A stretch of DNA of 20,720 bases from positions 1 to 20,720 of IMG/VR virus record IMGVR_UViG_3300032246_000418; one strand, 5' to 3'. The DNA is from a virus. Positions 8,204 to 13,532 of this stretch are shown here, piece by piece (positions within the stretch are counted from its first letter, which is position 1; the number at the start of each line of letters is the position of its first letter). The translations under genes were made by a program, and so were the position numbers. A model generated the notes under the pieces. It ran no database searches. It was not told the origin of the DNA and saw only the letters and a list, made by a program, of their open reading frames with translations.

Positions 8204-9273
8204 TATCTAGTATAGTAACTTATGTTAGGTTGAAAATAAATTGGAGATTTATCTCTTTCTTCATTTGCAGCATCAGCTTCTAATTTAACCGCCATGCCTT
8301 CTAAATATCCAACACGATTTAAATCAATATCTGGAAGTTGTAGTGCAAGTTTGTGAGAAAGTGTTGCTTGAATAGAACCAATCCAACGATTAGGAACATA
8401 AAGCTCATTAGTCAATGAACCAACATCTGGCATTTGTTTTTCAATAACAAGTTGGAACATTTGGAAATTATTATTTGGTACAGGCCATAGATACATAGAA
8501 GGATCAATTGTACGATCGAACCAGTACTGTAATGATCTTTGACTAGGAAATTGTTTGTTTGGTAAGCTCCAGTAATCATCACGATTTAAACGAGCTAATG
8601 GAATGACTTGTTGGCTTTGATAAAAACCAATGTATCTAATTGAGAACGTTGGAGCAACTGTTTCTCTAAATCTCCAGTAGTAATATGCTTGTGTCTTATT
8701 GATAGGCACATAGTACCACTCTTTATCAGATAGAGTTAAAGTAGGGAGTGTCTCAATAACACTCCAATTTGTGCCATCATTACTTGCTTCTAGTACGAAG
8801 TTATAAGTAACGGAACCTAATGGTGCGTAAGCATTAAAGCCAGCGTAGAATACTCTTGTTTGCTGTGCGTATGAAGCGCCAAAATAGTTCTTTGAAATGG
8901 TAGATGTACCATAGGTATTTAAATCAAGAGCTTGATTTGTTACATTTTGAGATGCTGAATTATCTGTAGGAAGTGATGCTGTAAAGCTAGGATTAATTAA
9001 ATAAACCCAATTAGCCTCTCTGACATCAATGGTATCATCTGGCATCGATATGTATTGTTGAGCTGTTTGAGCACCTATGAGTTTATTCTCAAGGAGCCAC
9101 AAATTAACACCGCGATTAGAAAGATTCTGTAGTATATAAAATAGTGCCTGTTTACCAGCACCAATATATTCAGGTGTTATTTCTTCCGCAAGCTTACCTG
9201 CATCACGAAATGCATATGAAATAAGTTGATCAACATTAATCTTGGTTTGATTAGCCGTGCCTGAGTAAGCCAA
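8203..9273 (-). CDS. P22 gp4-like tail adaptor with inserted discoidin-like domain
   Basis: The protein has 356 residues. The N-terminal part (13-94) has the features I associate with gp4-like adaptors: VDQLISYAFRDAGKL, GAGKQALFYILQNLSNRGVNLW, and YISMPDDTIDV. The C-terminal part (222-356) resumes the same fold with IPLARLNRDDYW, YWFDRTIDPSMYLWPVPNN, LYVPNRW, and a helix with LSHKLALQLPDIDL. Between them, about 95-221 is a beta-rich segment with FVLEASNDGTNWSVIETL and YYYWRFRETVAPTFSIRYIGF, resembling an F5/8-type-C carbohydrate-binding fold. The start is TTG, with GGGAG 6-7 bases upstream inside the end of the 57-residue gene; no ATG occurs in frame until residue 77, so TTG is well supported. 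Gene order (adaptor, second adaptor, nozzle) supports the role. Confidence 0.65.
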   Translation of the reverse strand: MAYSGTANQTKINVDQLISYAFRDAGKLAEEITPEYIGAGKQALFYILQNLSNRGVNLWLLENKLIGAQTAQQYISMPDDTIDVREANWVYLINPSFTASLPTDNSASQNVTNQALDLNTYGTSTISKNYFGASYAQQTRVFYAGFNAYAPLGSVTYNFVLEASNDGTNWSVIETLPTLTLSDKEWYYVPINKTQAYYYWRFRETVAPTFSIRYIGFYQSQQVIPLARLNRDDYWSLPNKQFPSQRSLQYWFDRTIDPSMYLWPVPNNNFQMFQLVIEKQMPDVGSLTNELYVPNRWIGSIQATLSHKLALQLPDIDLNRVGYLEGMAVKLEADAANEERDKSPIYFQPNISYYTR

Positions 9274-9275
9274 AA

Positions 9276-9449
9276 CTATCTCCCGCGACCAGCAGATTTA
9301 CGCATAGGCTTATTAGCAAAGGATTTTCCTTTATCAGCCTTGGCAAACTCCTTACCAACTTTTTGTGAAATCCCAACCTTTTTTGCAAAAGCTGGAGAGT
9401 GGGCTACACCCTCCATGAGATTATGTTGAGCTTTTGATTTACTTGGCAT
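9276..9449 (-). CDS. Small basic virion-associated protein (57 residues)
   Basis: The start is ATG at 9449, with AGGGG about 8 bases upstream, and the stop is TAG at 9276-9278. The protein is MPSKSKAQHNLMEGVAHSPA at its start and KSAGRGR at its end. It has 11 Lys and 3 Arg in 57 residues, with the pattern FAKKVGISQKVGKEFAKADKGK in the middle. I recognise this kind of MPxKSKAQ...GI.QxVGKEF small protein from many phage structural regions, where its function is unknown. It begins 2 bases after the stop of the lysine-rich gene, and its last codons hold the ribosome-binding site of the TTG-started adaptor gene. It fills what would otherwise be an unexplained gap in a tight operon. DNA or assembly association is a guess from charge. 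Confidence 0.8.
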   Translation of the reverse strand: MPSKSKAQHNLMEGVAHSPAFAKKVGISQKVGKEFAKADKGKSFANKPMRKSAGRGR

Positions 9450-9451
9450 TC

Positions 9452-10270
9452 TTAGTCCCCTGTGTGTGAAAAGTCACCGCGTCTATCCATGTCCGTAAGA
9501 GTTTTATTAATCTCTTCGTCTGAATATGGACCTTGACCTTTAGGCATGGTTGGTTTTGGACCTAATCCTGCAGCATTAGCTGCTTTAGCTGCTTGTTGTG
9601 CAGCTGCTGTTGATTTTGCAGCCTTAACTAAAGCTCTGTCAGTATCTGATACAGCACCGCCATCAGCATATCGATGGCTATCCATAATTTCTTTAGGAGC
9701 CATCGTGGGAGCAATCATACCCCCGTCCGAAGACTTTTTTGCTTTACCACCCTTCTTGTATTTATTAGGCTCTTCTTTAGCGCCAGATTTAGCCTCAGCC
9801 TTTTTGTCGCCTGTAGGTGGTACTTTTTTAATTGGATCTTTACCATCAGATGGTTTTGATTTTTCTTTAGATACATCAGAACCTTTAAAGTTTGGTCTTA
9901 ATGTAGCTTTGTTAGGAGCATCAGCTTTTTTAACGCCTGTAGCTTTAATCTTTTTAATTGTGTCAATGTCGCCAGAATCTTTTTTCATTTCAATAGCGCC
10001 ACCAGCTTTATATTTTTTAACTGTGCCTACTGCTTTTTTAGAACGACCACCTTTTTTCAATGTTGAGAGGTCTGTCTTTTCTCCTTCATGCTCTTGTTTA
10101 TCATGAAGTCTAAATGCTTTTTTAACGATTGCTTTATCTTGAGCAATATCAGCTTTTCCGCCTTCTGCGTACTTGCCACCTTTTTTCATTGCGCCGCCGC
10201 CACATTTTTTAACAGCTTTATCTACGCTACCGCCGCATTTCATTTTTGGCAGTGATTTGAATCCGTCCAT
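9452..10270 (-). CDS. Lysine-rich protein with repeated (K/R)YxxGG motifs, unknown function
   Basis: This 272-residue protein contains 54 lysines by my count (about 20%) plus many Gly and Ala. It looks largely disordered. Two Cys sit in CGG contexts at 12 and 23. Four short motifs recur: KYAEGG (33-38), KYKAGG (86-91), KYKKGG (170-175) and RYADGG (200-205). Residues 213-236 are an Ala/Lys helix, and the C-terminus is acidic (SDEEINKTLTDMDRRGD). A comparable YxxGG motif appears twice in the 242-residue protein. Scaffolding, DNA-condensing or internal virion roles are all possible, and I do not recognise a family with known function. It is the first gene of the connector block, 53 bases downstream of repeated element copy B. 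Its lysine content makes it an obvious, unproven candidate substrate for the cupin-SET enzyme. Confidence 0.55.
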   Translation of the reverse strand: MDGFKSLPKMKCGGSVDKAVKKCGGGAMKKGGKYAEGGKADIAQDKAIVKKAFRLHDKQEHEGEKTDLSTLKKGGRSKKAVGTVKKYKAGGAIEMKKDSGDIDTIKKIKATGVKKADAPNKATLRPNFKGSDVSKEKSKPSDGKDPIKKVPPTGDKKAEAKSGAKEEPNKYKKGGKAKKSSDGGMIAPTMAPKEIMDSHRYADGGAVSDTDRALVKAAKSTAAAQQAAKAANAAGLGPKPTMPKGQGPYSDEEINKTLTDMDRRGDFSHTGD

Positions 10271-10284
10271 AATATTTTCCTATA

Positions 10285-10304
10285 GGTTAAAATTGGTTAA
10301 AATG
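10285..10304 (-). repeat. Tandem 10-bp repeat in leader of the lysine-rich gene
   Basis: On the plus strand GGTTAAAATT is followed directly by GGTTAAAATG, and GGGTGATCAGCCC (nearly palindromic around TGATCA) follows at 10304-10316. All lie between repeated element copy B and the ATG at 10270. They could be an operator or RNA-structure element, but could equally be chance in AT-rich DNA. Confidence 0.3.
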
Positions 10305-10323
10305 GGTGATCAGCCCTTAATCC

Positions 10324-10357
10324 TACTAATGCATAAAAGCTACTATTTTCGCCCTAC
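10324..10357 (-). promoter_or_regulatory. Repeated intergenic element, copy B
   Basis: The minus strand reads GTAGGGCG, 16 bases, TGCATTAGTA, the same boxes and length as copy A. It overlaps the last codons and stop of the lysozyme gene and ends 53 bases before the start of the lysine-rich gene, the first gene of the connector block. The overlap with coding sequence in unrelated genes argues against a shared protein-coding cause. Confidence 0.5.
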
Positions 10358-10865
10358 CAAGAAAGATTTCTCTTTCTTTTTTACGCCTGTCTTCTAAAAC
10401 AGCAGGTTTATTCCATAGTAGAAAAGCATCGGCTGCACTGCGTAAATTGTGGTCTCGAATGTGCCTAATGACCGTTGACTTTTTAAAGTTATCAACCCCA
10501 ATGTTAAAGCAAAAGCTTACTAAAGCATCATGTTGATATGGCAATAGGTTATATGGTGATATGGCATCAATGGCATCATTACAAGCCTTAATATCATTCT
10601 TAAATAACTGAATAATTTCTTGCTGGGATAATGTCCTATATTTAAGCTCTTTTTCATTAGGCTTAATAAGATGACCTACCCCAATGGTGTAAAGTCCTTT
10701 ACTATCTTTATAGGCATTAGTTCTACTGCCTTCTATTTGAGATAGCATAATATATTGATGCGCTATCTTTGTAAGATGCATATCTAGCTTTGAGTAAAAG
10801 ATTTGCTCTGTGTTACATGACGTGGCGATAATAAGTGATAATATCACTGATATTAAATATTTCAT
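10326..10865 (-). CDS. GH24 (T4-type) lysozyme endolysin with lipoprotein-like/SAR-like N-terminus
   Basis: This phage lysozyme would cleave the glycan strand of peptidoglycan. From ATG 10865 the product has 179 residues. AAGGAG lies 5 bases before this ATG; an upstream TTG at 10889 adds eight residues but has no good ribosome-binding site, so I reject it. The catalytic triad is Glu45, Asp54 and Thr60, in EG...YKDSKGLYTIGVGH, with the same Glu-8-Asp-5-Thr spacing as T4 lysozyme. The C-terminal core includes LPYQHDALVSFCFNIG and ends in a basic tail. Residues 1-17 are MK plus a hydrophobic stretch ending SLIIATSC, so Cys17 could be a lipid-attachment cysteine. Alternatively the stretch is a signal-arrest-release anchor. 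It closes the lysis cassette after the M15 gene; its end overlaps repeated element copy B. Confidence 0.88.
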   Translation of the reverse strand: MKYLISVILSLIIATSCNTEQIFYSKLDMHLTKIAHQYIMLSQIEGSRTNAYKDSKGLYTIGVGHLIKPNEKELKYRTLSQQEIIQLFKNDIKACNDAIDAISPYNLLPYQHDALVSFCFNIGVDNFKKSTVIRHIRDHNLRSAADAFLLWNKPAVLEDRRKKEREIFLGRAKIVAFMH

Positions 10866-10880
10866 TCTAGCTCCTTTTTC

Positions 10881-10900
10881 TGTAGGCAAAAAGCCCTACA
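10881..10900 (-). other. Short inverted repeat in the leader of the lysozyme gene
   Basis: The minus strand reads TGTAGGGC, four T, then GCCTACA: a stem of about 7 bp with one bulged base and a small loop. It is followed at once by GAAAAAGGAG, the lysozyme ribosome-binding site. There is no U-tract after it, so it is not a classical terminator. It shares GTAGGGC with the repeated element. A weak TGnTATACT-like extended -10 lies just upstream (10912-10920). Confidence 0.35.
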
Positions 10901-10944
10901 AATTGAGTGTTAGTATATCATAGTTTAATTGGTTAGAGATAAAT

Positions 10945-11379
10945 CTAACTATTGAAGGGCCGGGTTCCATTTCGGTCAATAATTAGCTTTTGTAGTCTCG
11001 GTTTTTGACCTTTGGGGGCAAAGCCGATGTGACACCATCGATCGAACTCGAGGATGATTTGGTCGTACTGAATATTGCTTGCAATGATTTTGCTAACAAT
11101 ATCGCGAGGAGAGCCGAAAGACGGACAAATAATATCCGCCGCAAGGCCTTTTGTATGAGCAGAGGTTGACTTACTGCCCAGAATGCTATTAACAGCATCG
11201 CAACGATAAGCGCTGTTAACATGAATAGGGTGATTAAGAAGGGTTCTAACATCTTCCAAATTATCTGCTAAATACTTGAGATTGTCAAGTAGCTCAGCAC
11301 TTTTTGGTTTGTTGTCGATATTGTTTCTATCGGCTATTTCTGATGCGTAGAGTTCTTCTAGTGTGAAGTGCGGGGTCAT
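10945..11379 (-). CDS. M15-family zinc peptidase (endolysin-type L,D- or D,D-peptidase)
   Basis: This 144-residue protein would cut peptide bonds in peptidoglycan cross-links or stems, complementing the GH24 lysozyme next door. Zinc ligands fit the M15A pattern: His75 and Asp82 in STSAHTKGLAADI, and His117 in WCHIG. SAYRC (56-60) is the usual preceding motif, and Glu111 lies near the third ligand. The N-terminus starts directly with FTLEELYASE and has no signal sequence or wall-binding domain, so it is a single-domain enzyme of normal size. The ATG overlaps the TGA of the holin gene (ATGA), indicating coupled translation. A hydrophobic ORF in another frame lies inside it (see findings). Bond specificity cannot be read from sequence. 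Confidence 0.88.
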   Translation of the reverse strand: MTPHFTLEELYASEIADRNNIDNKPKSAELLDNLKYLADNLEDVRTLLNHPIHVNSAYRCDAVNSILGSKSTSAHTKGLAADIICPSFGSPRDIVSKIIASNIQYDQIILEFDRWCHIGFAPKGQKPRLQKLIIDRNGTRPFNS

Positions 11380-11768
11380 TTAATTTTCATTTTTTCAACT
11401 GTTCTTAATGTGCCCATACCAAGTAGGCCCAACAGTACAGTTAAAAGAGTATCCATTTGAAATGGCACAAGAATTGGTTGTTTGCCGCAGAGCATGAGAA
11501 AGTAGTTGAATAGGGGAAGAAGGACAAAGTGGAGTCCAAAGGCAATGCTACAAATCCAGCCAACAGAAGGTCTCCAGCCGGATTTAAAAAAGCTTTCTGA
11601 TTGAGCTTCGATAGCATTGATCTTAATTTGTTCGATAGCAATTTGAAAGTCTTCATCATTGATAGCCTTTGCTAATTCTTCTTTAGCCTGTGCTCTGGCG
11701 TTCGTATCAGGTATGACTCTATCAAGAATCTTAGAGCCAATATCCAATACTGATTCAATTAATCCCAT
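11376..11768 (-). CDS. Holin of the GTA/3TM type
   Basis: The protein has 130 residues. The N-terminal half is a charged amphipathic region (1-60). It is followed by the family-like motif GWRPSVGW (64-71), a hydrophobic stretch at about 69-93 and another at 106-122. The end LLGMGTLRTVEK (114-125) is the conserved C-terminal signature of the 3TM holins first described in gene transfer agents. It would form holes in the inner membrane at lysis. The start lies one base after the stop of the 46-residue gene and lacks a strong ribosome-binding site, so coupled translation is likely. The stop overlaps the M15 start by 4 bases. It may act with the 65-residue protein. Confidence 0.85.
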   Translation of the reverse strand: MGLIESVLDIGSKILDRVIPDTNARAQAKEELAKAINDEDFQIAIEQIKINAIEAQSESFFKSGWRPSVGWICSIAFGLHFVLLPLFNYFLMLCGKQPILVPFQMDTLLTVLLGLLGMGTLRTVEKMKIK

Positions 11769-11769
11769 T

Positions 11770-11910
11770 TTAGTCTAGTAGTGTATTGATTGTTTGAAGT
11801 AATACAATAACTTCTTCAATAACAATTCTTAATACTCTCTTAACAATGTTTAACACACAAGTTAATGGTGATTTTACAACATTCCAAACTTTTAATAATT
11901 TTTCTTTCAT
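11770..11910 (-). CDS. Small amphipathic lysis-cassette peptide (46 residues), unknown function
   Basis: The ATG at 11910 overlaps the TGA of the 65-residue gene in an ATGA junction, with AAGGAAA at a good distance upstream. The stop TAA at 11770-11772 is one base from the next start. The product begins MKEKLLKVWNVVKSPLTCVL and ends LLQTINTLLD. It alternates hydrophobic residues with Lys/Arg in the first half (one Cys at 18) and becomes strongly hydrophobic after IEEV. It could be a membrane-surface helix, an antiholin or a spanin-like peptide. No lipobox is visible and I recognise no family. The tight packing and ribosome-binding site make it a credible gene despite its length. Confidence 0.7.
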   Translation of the reverse strand: MKEKLLKVWNVVKSPLTCVLNIVKRVLRIVIEEVIVLLQTINTLLD

Positions 11911-12104
11911 TTAGATTTCCTTTTTGAATGAATCCAGTTTTGAATTGTTTTAGTTTCGTAGATGCGGATAAGAGACCACACAAGTGAAAATAATGCGGCC
12001 AAGGATGGTAGCACCTGCATAAGCGTGCCTAATACTGTTGCAATCGATGCCCAGTCAATTAAGTGTTTGGTATGCTCGTGCATATCGTGAAATTTGTCAA
12101 TCAT
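11907..12104 (-). CDS. Small one-TM holin-like membrane protein
   Basis: This 65-residue protein has a His-rich charged N-terminus (MIDKFHDMHEHTKHLIDW), a long hydrophobic segment from about 19 to 48 containing one proline (33), and a strongly basic C-terminus (HSKRKSK). This layout is like the small one- or two-TM holins of short-tailed phages. It is the first gene of the lysis cassette, 35 bases after repeated element copy C, with AGGATAGGA directly before its ATG. Because a second holin follows two genes later, it could be a holin, pinholin-like partner or antiholin. The membrane-protein call is firm; the precise role is inferred. Confidence 0.65.
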   Translation of the reverse strand: MIDKFHDMHEHTKHLIDWASIATVLGTLMQVLPSLAALFSLVWSLIRIYETKTIQNWIHSKRKSK

Positions 12105-12139
12105 GTCCTATCCTAAAAAATGTTAAGCTTTACAATACA

Positions 12140-12169
12140 TACTAATGCAAAAAATTTCATTAAACCTAC
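12140..12169 (-). promoter_or_regulatory. Repeated intergenic element, copy C (shorter)
   Basis: The minus strand reads GTAGG, 15 bases, TGCATTAGTA. The right box is identical to copies A and B, but the left box keeps only GTAGG and the spacing is 4 bases shorter. It begins 1 base after the stop of the third fibre-tip paralog and ends 35 bases before the first lysis gene. It also contains an ATG opening a 14-codon frame (MKFFALVCIVKLNIF), which might be a remnant or a leader peptide. Confidence 0.45.
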
Positions 12170-12170
12170 C

Positions 12171-12824
12171 TTATTCATATAAAAATTGTATAGTACCTGT
12201 TGTAAATGTACCAATTAATTGAATTTGAGTTAAAACCCCACCTAAATTTGTGCCAGTGATATACCCACTTCCTGTAGTAGCTCTATTTCCGGAATTGGTA
12301 TGGCTTGAAACATAAGACCAAGTATTACTTCCTAAACTATATAAAATAAAAGTTCCATCATTTGCTTGAGTAAAAAATGAAGTCGTTGTTGATCCACTAG
12401 AAGTATTATTTGCAGCTAAAGCAGAATAATATGCAGAAACATAATTAGTACTAACAATTCCACTAGAAGTGCCTAGTCTAATACCAGGAATGCCCGATGA
12501 CCCTTGTGTTATTACAGTAATTCTTTTAGCCCATGATGGAATACTAGCATATGTTACTGCATCTGTACCAATCATGGATTGTGGGCCTGAAGAACCTATT
12601 TTACTAGTGCTTGTCCAATTAGTACCATCTGTAGTAAATAATATGTTACCTGTTGTTGTAGGTGTTGGAATACTACTAACTACCCAAGCAGATCCATTAT
12701 ATGTTTCTAAAATATTTAATGTTGTGTTATATCCTGTTTGACCTGTTGCTGGAGATGCTGGTCTTCCCACAGTTGTCCAAGATGGAAATGTTTCTCCGTT
12801 TGTTCCGTCTAATATGATTGCCAT
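12171..12824 (-). CDS. Fibre-tip protein, third tandem paralog
   Basis: The protein has 217 residues. Residues 1-50 (MAIILDGTNGETFPSW, GRPASPATGQTGYNT, YNGSAW) are a common anchor module of phage fibres. Residues 58-79 (GNILFTTDGTNWTSTSKI) resemble residues 50-66 of the middle paralog. From about 92 comes the shared tip domain: IPSWAKRITV, GIRLGTSSGI, FTQANDGTFILYSLGSNTW, GSGYI, and the ending TGTIQFLYE. The leader GAATAAGGAAAAATAAA is nearly the same as that of the middle paralog. Being last before the lysis block, it ends at repeated element copy C. Receptor binding is inferred from position, composition and variability. Confidence 0.7.
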   Translation of the reverse strand: MAIILDGTNGETFPSWTTVGRPASPATGQTGYNTTLNILETYNGSAWVVSSIPTPTTTGNILFTTDGTNWTSTSKIGSSGPQSMIGTDAVTYASIPSWAKRITVITQGSSGIPGIRLGTSSGIVSTNYVSAYYSALAANNTSSGSTTTSFFTQANDGTFILYSLGSNTWSYVSSHTNSGNRATTGSGYITGTNLGGVLTQIQLIGTFTTGTIQFLYE

Positions 12825-12837
12825 GTTTTATTTTTCC

Positions 12838-13521
12838 TTATTCGTAAAGTATATTAATCGAACCAGCATCAAATGCATCTGAACCAGTTGTTGTGATTCT
12901 AATTCTATCTAAAGTACCAGATAAAACTTTTGAACCTCCTATAACAGAAGTACGAGCACTGTTTGAAAAACCTAATGATCCTTGCGCTGCCCAAGTTCCT
13001 GTTGCTGAATCTAACAATGTAAATATAACAGAACCATTCATAACAGCAGCAGCATTTGCTGCTTGGCTTATTTCAAAACCTCCGGTTGCAAGTGTCGTTG
13101 ATGTTGTTCCTGTATTGCCTGTTAAAGATGCTAAATATCCCGCAGTTTGAATTCCACCTGAAGTACCTAATTGTATTTGTGAATTAGCTGTTCCGCTTGT
13201 TGATACAGCACTTAACATTACGGTAATTCGTTTAACCCATGATGGAATACTTGTAAAATCTACAGATGTTGGTCCACCTGAAGATGGGAACGGATTTGTT
13301 CCTCCGGCATTAACTGATCCTGATACTATTTTATTAGCACTTGTCCAGTTTGTACCATCGGCAGTTAATACATTTCCAGCAGTTGCTGGAGATACTCCTC
13401 CAGTAGTTGTTAATATGGTACCGCTTGTCGTTGGTAAAGTTAGTACCGGAGATCCCGCAACTGTTTGCGCTTGAAGTGTGACGCTACCGGAGGTATCGCC
13501 TGCTATAACTAATGAACTCAT
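12838..13521 (-). CDS. Fibre-tip protein, second tandem paralog
   Basis: The protein has 227 residues. The N-terminal part (1-65) has MSSLVIAGDTSGSVTLQAQT, LPTTSGTILTTTG and GNVLTADGTNWTSANKI, typical fibre-anchor motifs. From about 87 the shared domain runs: VDFTSIPSWVKRITVML, IQLGTSGGIQTAGYL, GSVIFTLLDSATGTW, VLSGTLDRIRIT, ending DAGSINILYE. Its first residues recall residues 15-30 of the first paralog (TADTSGSLQLQT). The gap to its upstream neighbour is 11 bases with a GGAAAA ribosome-binding site. Short gene size suggests a trimeric tip that joins a longer shaft protein, but this is not shown. Confidence 0.7.
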   Translation of the reverse strand: MSSLVIAGDTSGSVTLQAQTVAGSPVLTLPTTSGTILTTTGGVSPATAGNVLTADGTNWTSANKIVSGSVNAGGTNPFPSSGGPTSVDFTSIPSWVKRITVMLSAVSTSGTANSQIQLGTSGGIQTAGYLASLTGNTGTTSTTLATGGFEISQAANAAAVMNGSVIFTLLDSATGTWAAQGSLGFSNSARTSVIGGSKVLSGTLDRIRITTTGSDAFDAGSINILYE

Positions 13522-13532
13522 GTTTATTTTTC

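Noticed and set aside
9546-10106. Long plus-strand ORF (186 codons) antisense to the lysine-rich gene
   Set aside because: It mirrors the Lys/Gly/Ala codons of the minus-strand gene, has no ribosome-binding site or neighbours on its strand, and the protein is a hydrophobic low-complexity product of that bias.
10866-10889. Eight-residue N-terminal extension of the lysozyme from TTG 10889
   Set aside because: It would run through the hairpin and the SD that clearly serves ATG 10865, and it would place charged residues before the signal-like segment.
10881-10900. Rho-independent terminator at the hairpin before the lysozyme gene
   Set aside because: The stem is short and AT-rich with a bulge, and neither strand has a T-run after it.
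11441-11659. 72-codon ORF nested in the 3TM holin gene
   Set aside because: No start signal, no recognisable features, and the holin frame has clear family motifs.
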